Shown: piece after piece, positions 19,291-27,704 of the stretch | How the letters are laid out: the number at the start of each line of letters is the position of its first letter | Numbering within the stretch: position 1 is the stretch's first letter | The notes under the pieces: generated by a model | What the model was told of the DNA's origin: nothing | The model's database searches: none | What the model saw: the letters and a program-made list of their open reading frames with translations, nothing else | Made by a program: the position numbers and the translations under genes | From: Vulcanimicrobiota bacterium | Lineage (GTDB): Bacteria; Vulcanimicrobiota; JAJTBE01 | Assembly (NCBI GenBank): GCA_021107945.1 | Contig: JAIORV010000066.1 | Location: 1-64,000 of the forward strand | Length of the DNA: 64,000 nucleotides | Reading direction: 5' to 3'

Positions 19291-20388
19291 ATGATCGACA
19301 GGACGCCCGTGTCGGGGATAAAAATAACAACTGGAAATATTCAAGCTCCTGGTAAAATAGAGAGAAAAAAAGGTTCTGAAGAATCAACTGAAGCTATCAT
19401 TGACAGAGCAGATCTTACGGCACAGGATCTCCGCAAAGCTTCTATTGAGTATTTTCCCATTCATGTCAAAAGAAGAAGAGAAGCACGGGATAAAGCAAAG
19501 GCGGAAGGACTTGAATCTCAAAAATCGATCGATTCACAAAAGAAAGAGTCAAGCTCTCTTCCCACCAAACCTGAAGACAGAGCTCCGGATTACATTGCCG
19601 ATGTTGAAGATAAAACCCCGTCAATATCGGAGGTCATCAATGATAATGTAAAAATAGATGCCGGTTTATCGAAAAAATCTGAGGGTTACGATATAACTCC
19701 TTTCGAGAAAAAACTATCAGCGGATTTAGGTCCACTGGTCAGAGTACAGAACGACTGGGATATTGACGGTTTACAAGGCAGGATACCCGGCGTTTCAGAG
19801 ATGAAAGAGATATTTGGCAACGTCGCCTCCGATGAATCCATACCATTCGAATATCTCCCCGACGGCTGTTATGCAAGGGCACATATAGCTTCGAAGTACT
19901 TCCTCGACAAAGGTATAAATTGCGCCAAGCTTTATGTGATGTTGTCAGATACAAATATGGACGATCCTTTCTACCCGTTCCCACCATTCAGACTTGAGGC
20001 GAAGAACAAATTTACCGAAGGCAGATGGTGGTATCATGTCGCTCCTGTTACATTTGCAAAAGATGAAGAGACAGGGAAGGTTGAGGGATACGTGATTGAT
20101 CCCGCCGTTAATCCGGAGAAACCCCTGAAGGCATCCGACTGGGTGAGAGGATTCTGGGATGGAACATTCCCGATACAATTTGACACAACGCAGGCTGACA
20201 TATCCAATCCGCCGGTAGAAGACTTTATGAATTACCAGCCAAAGGAGTTCTCGCAGGAGAAATTTGACAAGTTCACCCCGATGGCAAAAAAGATGAATGC
20301 CAGTTATAAAAGGGTGCTCGATAGAATCAAGAAAGAATATTATGAGGATCATCCGGAGAATATAGAACGAAAGACGGAAGCCGGATAA
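19291..20388 (+). CDS. Protein-glutaminase-like (papain-fold) protein, 365 aa
   Basis: Residues about 1-120 are polar, Lys/Glu/Ser-rich and probably disordered. The C-terminal two thirds resemble bacterial protein glutaminases, which deamidate glutamine side chains with a Cys-His-Asp triad. Seen: FEYLPDGCYARAHI near 190-203 (Cys and the usual CYARAH context), WWYHVAPV near 247-254 (His), and GYVIDPAVNP near 268-277 (Asp). No signal peptide, although characterised protein glutaminases are secreted; here the enzyme may act inside the cell. GAGGGG precedes the ATG. It follows the YcaO gene by 330 bp in the same direction; joint action on a peptide is speculation. The fold assignment is by motif. 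Confidence 0.75.
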   Translation: MIDRTPVSGIKITTGNIQAPGKIERKKGSEESTEAIIDRADLTAQDLRKASIEYFPIHVKRRREARDKAKAEGLESQKSIDSQKKESSSLPTKPEDRAPDYIADVEDKTPSISEVINDNVKIDAGLSKKSEGYDITPFEKKLSADLGPLVRVQNDWDIDGLQGRIPGVSEMKEIFGNVASDESIPFEYLPDGCYARAHIASKYFLDKGINCAKLYVMLSDTNMDDPFYPFPPFRLEAKNKFTEGRWWYHVAPVTFAKDEETGKVEGYVIDPAVNPEKPLKASDWVRGFWDGTFPIQFDTTQADISNPPVEDFMNYQPKEFSQEKFDKFTPMAKKMNASYKRVLDRIKKEYYEDHPENIERKTEAG

Positions 20389-20927
20389 CGGGGAGAGGAA
20401 GTCGGTTATTCACCACGAAGCCACGGAGGGCACGGAGGTTTTATTTTTATATGCCTTGACTTGTCATCCGAAGCGGAAAACGCCGCCCGGACTGTCATCC
20501 TGAGCGAAAAACAATCATTTTGCTTTAACAAACAAACCTTTCTCAAGAACGGGATTACTCAGCGAAGGATCTATTCTCTTATTCTCCCCTAAAACAATTA
20601 TCACTAATACTGCAATACTGCGACCCTCTTTTTCCAGACAATCAGGCCAGAGATTCTACACTATGCCCTCCCTTATTAGAAAAAGGTATTTATTCAAACC
20701 TCTCTTATGGAAAGAACTTTTCAAGCTCGATTTCATGCCGTTTCCAGCCTGGTCGGGAGACCAGCCTCTACCCAAACATTATGGAATTAATGATTATTAA
20801 GATCGTTAAATTCACTTTTAACTCTGCGTACTCTGCGTACTCTGCGGTGAATAGTTACGAATGCAACAACAAAATCAAGACATAGTAAAAAAAAGGTGGA
20901 TAAATGACATTATTGAATTAAATAAAA
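20389..20927. other. Intergenic region made largely of dispersed repeats
   Basis: No gene seen. 20407-20440 is a CCACGAAG/CACGGAGG arm of the CTCTGCG family. 20492-20572 is a GTCATCCTGAGCG element ending AGCGAAGGATCT, opposite in direction to 19028-19125. 20749-20764 is the CTGGTCGGGAGACCAG palindrome. 20821-20857 is three CTCTGCGTA-type nonamers ending GGTGAATAGTTAC. The YcaO-glutaminase block is thus flanked by repeat copies. Confidence 0.65.
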
Positions 20928-21170
20928 ATGGACAACATAAAAGACAAGCCTGTCATTGTCACAATCGTTGACAGGGTGAAGAATATCGAAAAGAAACAGG
21001 ATGATCGATACGAGGTAACATTCATTTACCTTTCCACAAGGTATTATCTCTCTTCAAAAAGAAAGAAATCATTAAGACTTCTTCAGGAGTCAAAAGCAAA
21101 AGAAATTCCTGTAAAAGTAAAAAGCAAGGGTAAGACGAGAGAAATTATTGAAGTTGAGGTGGCATCATAG
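20928..21170 (+). CDS. Small protein, 80 aa, paralogue of the next gene
   Basis: Unknown. Highly basic, with beta-type text (PVIVTIVDRV, YEVTFIYLSTRYYL). It aligns with the 76-aa product of the next gene over almost the whole length: a VT/IT strand, V-x-x-I, Y-x-V-x-F, Tyr about ten residues on, KS, a Leu-x-x-SK segment, and an EI-x-EV end. The stop codon at 21168-21170 touches the next ATG, so translation is probably coupled. The start lacks a strong ribosome binding site (AATTAAATAAAA only). Confidence 0.65.
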   Translation: MDNIKDKPVIVTIVDRVKNIEKKQDDRYEVTFIYLSTRYYLSSKRKKSLRLLQESKAKEIPVKVKSKGKTREIIEVEVAS

Positions 21171-21401
21171 ATGGGAAAAATAATCACTATCACATTCGAG
21201 GATGTTGTAAAGGCAATCGGCATAAACCCCGGGGAGAATGAATATATGGTCATTTTTAAAACACAAGCGGCGTTTTATAAAATAGACAAATCCAAATCCC
21301 CGGAAATTGAAACATTAAAAAACTCAAAAGAAAATGGATTAGAAGTTAGTATCGTAAATAACGCCCTTACATCAGAGATTTTAGAAGTAAACCTTACATA
21401 G
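21171..21401 (+). CDS. Small protein, 76 aa, paralogue of the preceding gene
   Basis: Unknown. Begins immediately after the stop of the 80-aa gene, with GAGGTGG inside that gene as ribosome binding site. It keeps the paralogue pattern (IITITFEDVV, EYMVIFKTQ, TSEILEV) but is near neutral rather than basic, so the pair has diverged in charge and may form a heterodimer. It ends 54 bases before the MttB-family gene and is probably in the same transcript. Confidence 0.7.
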   Translation: MGKIITITFEDVVKAIGINPGENEYMVIFKTQAAFYKIDKSKSPEIETLKNSKENGLEVSIVNNALTSEILEVNLT

Positions 21402-21455
21402 AAACCATCGGGAAACCTTCCGATAGCAAACAAATTAATGGAGGAATATTTCATA

Positions 21456-22847
21456 GTGAAACAACCTATTTTTATTGATAATGAAAAAGCTCAAATAATC
21501 CATAAAGCCACAATAGAAGTTCTTGAGAAAACAGGAATACAACTCGATAACAAGCAAGCTGAGAATATACTCCTTGAGAACGGAGCGAAAAAGGACAAAG
21601 ACGGCAGAATCCTTATCCCGGGATCGCTTGTTGAATCGGCACTTGCTAAATCGCTTTCTTCATTTACCTTGTATGACAGAAACGGTAATGAATCGCTGAT
21701 TGTGGAAGAAGGCAGGACATATTTCGGACCGGGATCCGATGCTTTGTATCAAAGGGATCTTATTTCAGGTGAGATAAGGGAGTCTTGCCTCGAGGATATA
21801 ACAAATAACGTAAAAGTTGCGGATGCTCTCGAATTTGATTTCATAATGTCAATGGCACTTCCCAGGCATATTCCTGAGAAAAAGCTTTATCCTGCGGTTT
21901 TTGCCGAGGTTGTAAAAAACACCCACAGACCTATCGTTTTTACAGCCATAAATATCCGTGATGTCAGGCATATACATAAGATTGCGCAAATAGCACAGGG
22001 AGAAAAAGAAATTTTTAAACCTTTCATGATTGCATACGTGGAACCTATATCTCCATTGAGACTTGACAATGAAAATGTTGAGAATCTGATCTATTGCGCC
22101 GATAATGATATACCTTTCTTATTTGCAGCCGGCGCTAATTGCGGCACGGGATCACCCATCACGCCCGAGGGTGGAATAGTACAAGGTGGAGCGGAATCTC
22201 TAGCCGGATTTGTTATAGCAATACTGAGAAATCCGAGTGCAAAATTCATATATGGAGCGAATGTATCAAGTTCCGACATGAGGAGTGGCTTCGTTTGCTA
22301 CGGAGCGTCAGAGTGGTCCAGGACGGTAGCCATGACTGCAGATATGGGGACATTCTACAATCTACCCTCCTGGGGTGCCGCAGGCTGCACTGACGCCCTT
22401 GAAATTGACGCCCAAGCGGCATGGGAAGCATACCGTGGAATCATGATGGCGCTCCTCTCAGAAAGTACATTTTTGCATGATATGGGATATATGTCATTTG
22501 GTGAATTATACGACCTCCGGTTTCTCGTGCTGGTGGCGGAGATGCTCAGGGAGGCGAAGCATATGTTGAAACCCATTGATATTTCAAGGGATTCACTTGC
22601 AATTGATACTATCGATGAGGTTGCAAGAAGTGCATCCCTGTATCTTGCCCATCCCCATACAAAGAAATATTTCAGAAAATCTCTCTGGTTGTCAAAATTG
22701 ATTAACAGAAACAGGATCGGTCAGGAACACACTGATATCAAAATAAAACTGGAGGAGAAAGCTAAGGATATCCTTGCAAATCACAAGCCTGATATGCTTG
22801 ATGACAAAAAACGGATCGAGATTGAGGAATACCTGGAATCGATATAA
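21456..22847 (+). CDS. MttB-superfamily methyltransferase without pyrrolysine
   Basis: TIM-barrel member of the trimethylamine methyltransferase superfamily; non-pyrrolysine members demethylate betaines, carnitine or similar amines and pass the methyl group to a corrinoid protein. GTG 21456 is preferred because TGGAGG at 21439-21444 serves it, while ATG 21438 has nothing upstream. Seen: an N-terminal helical part (HKATIEVLEKTGIQ), TYFGPGSDA, FTAINIRDVRHIHKIA, CGTGSPITPEGGIVQG, GASEWSRTVAMTADMGTFY and WGAAGCTDA. There is no in-frame TAG. No corrinoid protein, methyltransferase partner or transporter gene is near. 463 aa, full length. Substrate unknown. Confidence 0.85.
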   Translation: MKQPIFIDNEKAQIIHKATIEVLEKTGIQLDNKQAENILLENGAKKDKDGRILIPGSLVESALAKSLSSFTLYDRNGNESLIVEEGRTYFGPGSDALYQRDLISGEIRESCLEDITNNVKVADALEFDFIMSMALPRHIPEKKLYPAVFAEVVKNTHRPIVFTAINIRDVRHIHKIAQIAQGEKEIFKPFMIAYVEPISPLRLDNENVENLIYCADNDIPFLFAAGANCGTGSPITPEGGIVQGGAESLAGFVIAILRNPSAKFIYGANVSSSDMRSGFVCYGASEWSRTVAMTADMGTFYNLPSWGAAGCTDALEIDAQAAWEAYRGIMMALLSESTFLHDMGYMSFGELYDLRFLVLVAEMLREAKHMLKPIDISRDSLAIDTIDEVARSASLYLAHPHTKKYFRKSLWLSKLINRNRIGQEHTDIKIKLEEKAKDILANHKPDMLDDKKRIEIEEYLESI

Positions 22848-22859
22848 GCAGGATTAATA

Positions 22860-22890
22860 TTCACCGCAGAGGACGTAAAACTCAGTGACA
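22860..22890 (+). repeat. CTCTGCG-family element, left arm
   Basis: TTCACCGCAGAGGACG, then decays. It is followed by purine/pyrimidine-biased filler (TTCCATTTTCCCGC type) to about 22935. Confidence 0.55.
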
Positions 22891-23052
22891 CCTGGGAAAT
22901 TCCATTTTCCCGCTTCTTTTTTCTATTTTCCGAGAATTTTTTTGCACAACTTTTGGCAGTGTTCTTTCTTACAGACAAAAATTCTCTACGTGAAGGAATT
23001 CTTTCTTGTATGAGGGAATTTTACTTTAAATTTAATTCAGGGAGTGAAATCA

Positions 23053-23535
23053 TTGGATAAATTTGCACTTGATACATCAGGCAAAGACAAAAGAGACATA
23101 ACCACCATGATAAAAGATGCTTGTGACGAAATGGTGAAAGACCTGAAACCCGTTAGCATCAGTTTGAAAGGAAATTTCAATCCGGATGCCAACCTGATTG
23201 AAATTGAAGGCAAGGGATTTGACAACCAGGAGATTAACAATAAAGTTCTGAACATATTTTTTGATATTTTTTATTACCTCCCGGTTGATGTCCGCGGCAA
23301 AAAATACCGTTTCAAATTGACAACATTTTTAGACATAATGATGAATAAACCCAAAAACACATATCTATTCGAGACTTCTATGGATAAAATGCCCGATACC
23401 GGTAACATCACAAAGCAAGATTGGGATCTCTTCATCTCCCAGTTGACGGCCACAAAAAACGGCAAGCCTTTCCGCATTCCCGAGCCTGTCCCTTTCTGGG
23501 ATGAAGTCCCCACGGAGGAGCCACCTAAAAAATAA
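23053..23535 (+). CDS. Protein of unknown function, 160 aa
   Basis: Not recognised. TTG 23053 is preferred to GTG 23044 because AGGGAG (23039-23044) would overlap the GTG but sits 8 bases before the TTG. Soluble, with alternating strands in the middle (SISLKGNFNPDANLIEIEGKG) and an acidic/proline-rich end (PEPVPFWDEVPTEEPPKK). No signal peptide, membrane segment or known motif. It stands alone between the MttB-family gene and the transporter gene. Confidence 0.65.
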   Translation: MDKFALDTSGKDKRDITTMIKDACDEMVKDLKPVSISLKGNFNPDANLIEIEGKGFDNQEINNKVLNIFFDIFYYLPVDVRGKKYRFKLTTFLDIMMNKPKNTYLFETSMDKMPDTGNITKQDWDLFISQLTATKNGKPFRIPEPVPFWDEVPTEEPPKK

Positions 23536-23593
23536 AAAATCAAGTAAATGTATCATTGACAATAACACATTTTACAGATATATTATATATAAC

Positions 23594-23645
23594 AGGACTT
23601 ATGCAAAATGAGGAGTGATTCCTGTCATTCTGATACGTAAGTCAT
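23594..23645 (+). mobile_element. 52-bp MITE-like element
   Basis: Ends AGGACTTATGCA and TACGTAAGTCAT, which are near-inverted repeats; the core contains CCTGTCATTCTG. It sits in a TA-rich stretch on both sides, as expected for insertion at TA. Smallest of three elements with this end; the others are at 38348-38474 and 49451-49737. Confidence 0.6.
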
Positions 23646-23676
23646 AATATATTAATAGTTGTGGGGGATATTCAAA

Positions 23677-24261
23677 ATGAGACCAAGAATACCGATCAGA
23701 CAAATCGCCCTGACGGGAATAATGCTGGGAATTTGCGCAATACTCGTCAGCACACCCCTTGGAATGATTCCGGTTCCAACTCCCGCAAGGTATGCCACTA
23801 TAATGCATGTTCCGGTCATAATCGTGGGAATCCTGGAAGGTCCCATTGTCGGGGGAATAATGGGATTACTTTTCGGGCTTATCGCTTTTGCCAAAGTTCC
23901 CGAGTTCGGACCGATAGTACATCTTCTCCCAAGGCCTTTTGTGGGGATAATTCCCGCCCTTCTATATGGAGGACTGTCATACCTTTTCAGAAATTACCAG
24001 GGTAAATTAAAGGACACATTAATAATTGCAATTGCCACATTTACAGGCTCAATGGTAAATACCCTCGGTGTTCTCGGTCTGGCAGTTATTTTAATGCCCA
24101 AGCTGATGCCCAAAAGCGTTGCTCTGGTAATCGGTCTTACAAGCGGGATTCCTGAAGCGATTTTCTCGGTTTTAATAGCTGTACCCGTTGTCCTGGCAAT
24201 AAAAAAGAAATTCGCATATCAATACCTGAGAACAGAGGAAAAGGGATCTTTACAGCATTAG
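23677..24261 (+). CDS. ECF transporter S component, substrate unknown
   Basis: Membrane substrate-binding subunit of an energy-coupling-factor transporter for a vitamin or related micronutrient. Five or six hydrophobic helices; the ALTGIMLGICAIL opening, ATIMHVPVIIVGILEGPIVGG and MGLLFGLIAF blocks are typical of S components, and GSMVNTLGVLGLAV gives the late helix. ATG 23677 is preferred because GGGGG at 23663-23667 precedes it. No EcfA or EcfT gene is present, so it would share a module encoded elsewhere. Its last 12 bases overlap the end of the convergent PIN gene. Confidence 0.82.
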   Translation: MRPRIPIRQIALTGIMLGICAILVSTPLGMIPVPTPARYATIMHVPVIIVGILEGPIVGGIMGLLFGLIAFAKVPEFGPIVHLLPRPFVGIIPALLYGGLSYLFRNYQGKLKDTLIIAIATFTGSMVNTLGVLGLAVILMPKLMPKSVALVIGLTSGIPEAIFSVLIAVPVVLAIKKKFAYQYLRTEEKGSLQH

Positions 24262-24699
24262 TCTACGAAACCTCTTACATATATCATAAAAATCCTTGTG
24301 ATTGTATGTTTTGAAAATGTCAATCTTTAAATCAGAGGCAGACAGAATTTCTCTTACAATCCTGTCAACAAGACTCAAATCCCTATAATGTTCAGTTTTT
24401 CTTTCTAATTCTTTAAAAACGTCATCAAGTGCTTTTTCCCGATATGGTAAATCATTTATAAAATGTATTCTTTTCCTTTCCATGAGAAAACGCAAGTTTC
24501 TATGAAAAATCTTTATATTCTTTCTCTTTCTGACCATTCTCGTAGAAAATGTCTCATATAATATAGGCCATGGAATCATAAGAGAATTATTCGTATTTTC
24601 AATATACTCACAATTAAACTCAACAGCATTTTGATGATATTTATCTCTTTCATCATATAAGGCAATAAAAAAACCTGAATCTATAAGTAGATATTTCAT
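24250..24699 (-). CDS. PIN-domain ribonuclease, VapC-like
   Basis: PIN-fold metal-dependent ribonuclease, likely a toxin. Seen: LIDSGFFIALYD at residues 5-16 with the first catalytic Asp, ILYETFSTR near 47 with the conserved Glu, SLVDRIVREI near 109 with the third acidic residue, and a C-terminal TYNHKDF giving the fourth. GAGGAT lies before ATG 24699. Its start is 3 bases after the stop of the small upstream gene, the usual arrangement of an antitoxin-toxin pair. Its tail overlaps the tail of the ECF S gene by 12 bp. Confidence 0.8.
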   Translation of the reverse strand: MKYLLIDSGFFIALYDERDKYHQNAVEFNCEYIENTNNSLMIPWPILYETFSTRMVRKRKNIKIFHRNLRFLMERKRIHFINDLPYREKALDDVFKELERKTEHYRDLSLVDRIVREILSASDLKIDIFKTYNHKDFYDICKRFRRLML

Positions 24700-24702
24700 G
24701 AC

Positions 24703-25014
24703 CTAATCCTCATCAATCTCATCATCACCAAATTCAACATCCGCATAGCCCGACCAGGGGGGAACCGTTCTTTTTCCCAGGATAAACCTCCCACCTCTTT
24801 TCATATTTTCAAGTGGGCGGGTGTTTATCAGGTATATCCTGGCATCACTATCAAGAATATCTGATAGTTCATTTTTTATTTGATCTTTATTTTGATCGCT
24901 CTTGAAAGTTGCGCAACTATCTCCACATTCTTTTGCTCCCAGATTATCAAGCCATTTATACAAACCATCGTAGTTTCCCTTGAAGCCAAGATCATAATCC
25001 AACCAATATCTCAT
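24703..25014 (-). CDS. Small partner of the PIN protein, 103 aa
   Basis: Family not recognised. N-terminal MRYWLDYDLGFKGNYDGLYKWL suggests a small alpha/beta domain, followed by KECGDSCATF, a charged helix (DQNKDQIKNELSDIL), the strand ARIYLINTRPL, and an acidic end (FGDDEIDED). No DNA-binding motif of the usual VapB families is seen. Three bases from the PIN gene and first in the pair, so it is the likely antitoxin or regulatory partner, a role inferred from position only. AGGAGG lies 9-14 bases upstream of its ATG. Confidence 0.72.
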   Translation of the reverse strand: MRYWLDYDLGFKGNYDGLYKWLDNLGAKECGDSCATFKSDQNKDQIKNELSDILDSDARIYLINTRPLENMKRGGRFILGKRTVPPWSGYADVEFGDDEIDED

Positions 25015-25168
25015 AAAACAATACCTCCTATTGGAATAAAATAATCCATGTTACTATTATGCCCGATTATTCTTTCAAATTATGCTGCTCCATTTCATAT
25101 CAAATCGGGGGAATTTAAACATTCTTTTAAATTTAGCAATTTACTATCTAAAATGTCAGCTTCGTCTA

Positions 25169-25204
25169 AAACTCCGCGTCCCCTGCGAACTCTGCGGTGA
25201 ATAT
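25169..25204 (+). repeat. CTCTGCG-family element, right arm
   Basis: ACTCCGCGTC, CCCTGCGAA and CTCTGCGGTGAATAT in tandem, directly after the alpha/beta hydrolase gene that ends here from the other strand. Confidence 0.7.
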
Positions 25205-25210
25205 TTTTGG

Positions 25211-26917
25211 TTAAATATAATACTCCCTCACCCATTTAATGATACTATCCAAAATCTGGTCATAAGGTTTTACATATTTCCTGTATGGGTAAGATTTCCC
25301 CGGTTGTATGAACTCGCCGAAAAAATGTCCCGTATCTGTTAATATGATCATTCTTATATTCTCATTCCCCGATTCTTTCAGGGCAAGATATATATTTTTG
25401 CCATGACGAACCGGGACAATGATGTCATTCTCACCGTGAAGAACAATCGCAGGACACTTTATATTTTTGATGACCTTCAAAGGATCCGGTGATTTATAAT
25501 AAGAGATAAGAGATTTCATAGAAATTCGACTGCCATTAAATTCATACCACGCATGTCCGTTATCGATCCTTGTTTTTACATCCGTTATACTTTCCCTCAA
25601 CTTTAACGAGGCCTCTTTTGTCCATCCGTTAAAATTATCAAAAAAGATGGATTGCTCCATGACCATATCAGGGAACATCCTGACCGAGGGGGATGCCATC
25701 AATATAACTCCCCGAATGTTTTTATTGTCAATGGCGACTCTTGATGCAATCAAAGCTCCTTCACTATGACCCAGGATGCCCATCCTGAGGGGATCAATCT
25801 CTTTCCGGCCGGCAAGGAATTCAACCGCGCTATCGGCGTCAAGAACAAGATCGTTCAGGGTCGCCCTGTTACAAATTCCATCGCTCTCCCCTACTCCTCT
25901 CTTGTCATATCTCAATGTGGCAATCCCGTTCCTTGCCAGCATATCAGATATGTGATACAAAAGACCGCCCCCGGATCGGTCGTAGGAACCGGAGCCCGGG
26001 ACGAGAATAAACCCTGGATGTGGAGCTTTTGCTTTGGGAATCGATAATATTCCCGATATTCTCGTACCATCATGACTTATAAATGAAACGGGAATTTCTT
26101 TATAGGGATGAGATAGTTTTTTGTATGGCGGCGCAATATAAATATTTATCTTCTTTGATGAAATATTAACAGGAGAATTGGTAAAAGAATTGTCCTTGTT
26201 ATTATACTGTTTTATTATAATCCCTGGGTTGCGGATCATAACTTCCTTAAAGCTCTTGTCGATGCGGAAAAACATAAGTGAATCATTGGGGAATATTATC
26301 TTTTTTATCTTGCCGTCAGTCATCTTAATAATTGAGTTAAATATTCCACTAAAATAATAATTACCGAATTTCCTCTCCAGACCTCCTTCTTTTATTGAAG
26401 CGTCAGCGGAGGGTATCAAATATTTAACTTTCCTTTTGCCGTCAGTGTTTTGTTTGTTTCTGTCCATAAAAATTGAAAAAAGAGCGGGGCTCAAATCCTC
26501 AAGAAAATCAACACCTTCAATTCCCCGGATATTCTTATTTATATAAAATATCCTTCCGTAATCAAGAAGTTGATTAAAACCGGCTTCTCCTTTGTTGAGA
26601 ACAACAATTTCTCTACCGTCGTCATAATATGTTGTTTTTTTGAATTTTGTAATTTTTCCGCTTTCAGGTTGAAATATAATTTCCCTGACTACGGTATTCG
26701 GGAAATAATCGTATGGGAAATAAACTCGCTCCAATATCAGATAGCTTCCGTCTTTCCGTATGGTTTTTTCTATCTCACAAAATCCGGTTGTCTCGCCGTT
26801 TTGCTCCAACCGGTAGTGTTCTATTTTTTCTGCAAATGAGAATTCCGGAAGTATGAAAAAGAGAATGCAAAACAGAAAAACTATTGCCAGGTATTTTTTG
26901 TGAATGTTTTGTGTCAA
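25211..26917 (-). CDS. Exported alpha/beta hydrolase, 568 aa
   Basis: Serine hydrolase of the dienelactone hydrolase/acyl-aminoacyl peptidase type. TTG 26917 is preferred: AAGGATG lies just upstream and the protein then opens with a signal peptide (TQNIHKKYLAIVFLF, ending FSFAEK). The longer reading from 27046 adds 43 residues of translated repeat. Residues about 25-280 form a beta-rich N-terminal domain of unknown kind. The hydrolase domain follows: ILVPGSGSYDRSGGG (oxyanion region), LRYDKRGVGESDG, GILGHSEGALIAS (nucleophile Ser), HGENDIIVP (Asp) and TDTGHFF (His). The triad is complete. Substrate unknown; probably acts outside the cytoplasm. Confidence 0.85.
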   Translation of the reverse strand: MTQNIHKKYLAIVFLFCILFFILPEFSFAEKIEHYRLEQNGETTGFCEIEKTIRKDGSYLILERVYFPYDYFPNTVVREIIFQPESGKITKFKKTTYYDDGREIVVLNKGEAGFNQLLDYGRIFYINKNIRGIEGVDFLEDLSPALFSIFMDRNKQNTDGKRKVKYLIPSADASIKEGGLERKFGNYYFSGIFNSIIKMTDGKIKKIIFPNDSLMFFRIDKSFKEVMIRNPGIIIKQYNNKDNSFTNSPVNISSKKINIYIAPPYKKLSHPYKEIPVSFISHDGTRISGILSIPKAKAPHPGFILVPGSGSYDRSGGGLLYHISDMLARNGIATLRYDKRGVGESDGICNRATLNDLVLDADSAVEFLAGRKEIDPLRMGILGHSEGALIASRVAIDNKNIRGVILMASPSVRMFPDMVMEQSIFFDNFNGWTKEASLKLRESITDVKTRIDNGHAWYEFNGSRISMKSLISYYKSPDPLKVIKNIKCPAIVLHGENDIIVPVRHGKNIYLALKESGNENIRMIILTDTGHFFGEFIQPGKSYPYRKYVKPYDQILDSIIKWVREYYI

Positions 26918-26944
26918 TTTTTCATCCTTGTTTAGTAATTTTTT

Positions 26945-27020
26945 CAACGCAGAGATCGCGGAGACCGCAGAGGAAAACTGGAGAGAAAACACTGATAACT
27001 CTGTGTTCTCTGTGGCGGAT
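26945..27020. repeat. CTCTGCG-family element, both arms
   Basis: Left arm CAACGCAGAGATCGCGGAGACCGCAGAG, spacer, then right arm CTCTGTGTTCTCTGTGGCGGATGAG. One of the clearest two-armed copies. The opposite strand reads as the spurious N-terminal extension of the 25211 gene. Confidence 0.7.
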
Positions 27021-27052
27021 GAGAAACGGGAAAGGGGGGAAAACAACTGTTT

Positions 27053-27077
27053 ATCGGGGCGAGACGCCCCTCCTACA
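27053..27077 (-). repeat. GTAGGAG hairpin repeat, GGGGCG stem
   Basis: On the minus strand TGTAGGAGGGGCGTCT leads into CGCCCCGATAA. Same flanks as 49042-49066, with the stem changed on both arms. Followed to 27133 by pyrimidine-biased filler (CTTCCTTTTTCCATTTTCC type). Confidence 0.65.
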
Positions 27078-27129
27078 GATTCTGCCTTTAAGCTCCATCT
27101 TCCAACTTCCTTTTTCCATTTTCCATTTT

Positions 27130-27702
27130 CTATTGTAGATAAGGATTTGTTTGTCTTTCAATTCCCATAGTAGTGGAAGGTCCATGACCGGGATAAAGAA
27201 CCGCATCGCCGGGTATATCTTCGAATTTGTTCTCAAGGGTGTTCTTCATCACTTTCATATCGCCGCCCAGGTCAGTCCTTCCGATGGATCCGGCAAATAA
27301 TATGTCGCCGGTCAGCATGAATCCGTCCCCGATAATGCAGACGGATCCCATTGTATGCCCCGGTGTATGCAGAACCCTGAGTTTTTCACCTTCGAATTCT
27401 ATCTCATCTCCATCCCTGATCGACTTATCAAAAGAAACTTCGAAAAAATCGGCATCATCCGGGTGAATGTATATGGGTATATTATATTTTTCTTTAATAA
27501 ACTCATTTGCCTCAATATGATCCGGGTGTCCATGCGTGTTTATTATCATCACGGGTGTCAGTTTATTCATATTGAGATATTGCACTATTTCATGCCCGCT
27601 TCCGCCCGGATCTACAATAACGGTTTTGTTGTTATCGGCAATCAGGAAATATGTATTTTCCTGGAACATTCCGACAACTATGTGATCGATTTTTATTGCC
27701 AT
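27130..27702 (-). CDS. MBL-fold metallo-hydrolase, glyoxalase II-like
   Basis: Di-metal hydrolase. Seen: NTHGHPDHI (HxHxDH metal site) near residue 57, HTPGHTMGSVC (third His) near 110, LTGDILFAGSIGRTD (bridging Asp) and YPGHGPSTT (last His). ATG 27702 is preferred over TTG 27708 because GAGGAG then lies 9 bases upstream. 190 aa is the short YcbL/GloB2-like form that lacks the C-terminal helical domain of classical glyoxalase II. Third gene of a minus-strand rel-dtd-MBL operon, 2 bases after dtd, an order also common in Bacillota. Likely a thioester hydrolase. Confidence 0.9.
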   Translation of the reverse strand: MAIKIDHIVVGMFQENTYFLIADNNKTVIVDPGGSGHEIVQYLNMNKLTPVMIINTHGHPDHIEANEFIKEKYNIPIYIHPDDADFFEVSFDKSIRDGDEIEFEGEKLRVLHTPGHTMGSVCIIGDGFMLTGDILFAGSIGRTDLGGDMKVMKNTLENKFEDIPGDAVLYPGHGPSTTMGIERQTNPYLQ

Positions 27703-27704
27703 AA

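Noticed and set aside
21456-22847. Pyrrolysine-containing trimethylamine methyltransferase
   Set aside because: No in-frame TAG occurs and no pyrrolysine genes are near; it is a non-pyrrolysine family member.
26918-27046. 43-residue N-terminal extension of the exported alpha/beta hydrolase
   Set aside because: It translates a CTCTGCG repeat; the TTG at 26917 has a good site and opens a signal peptide.
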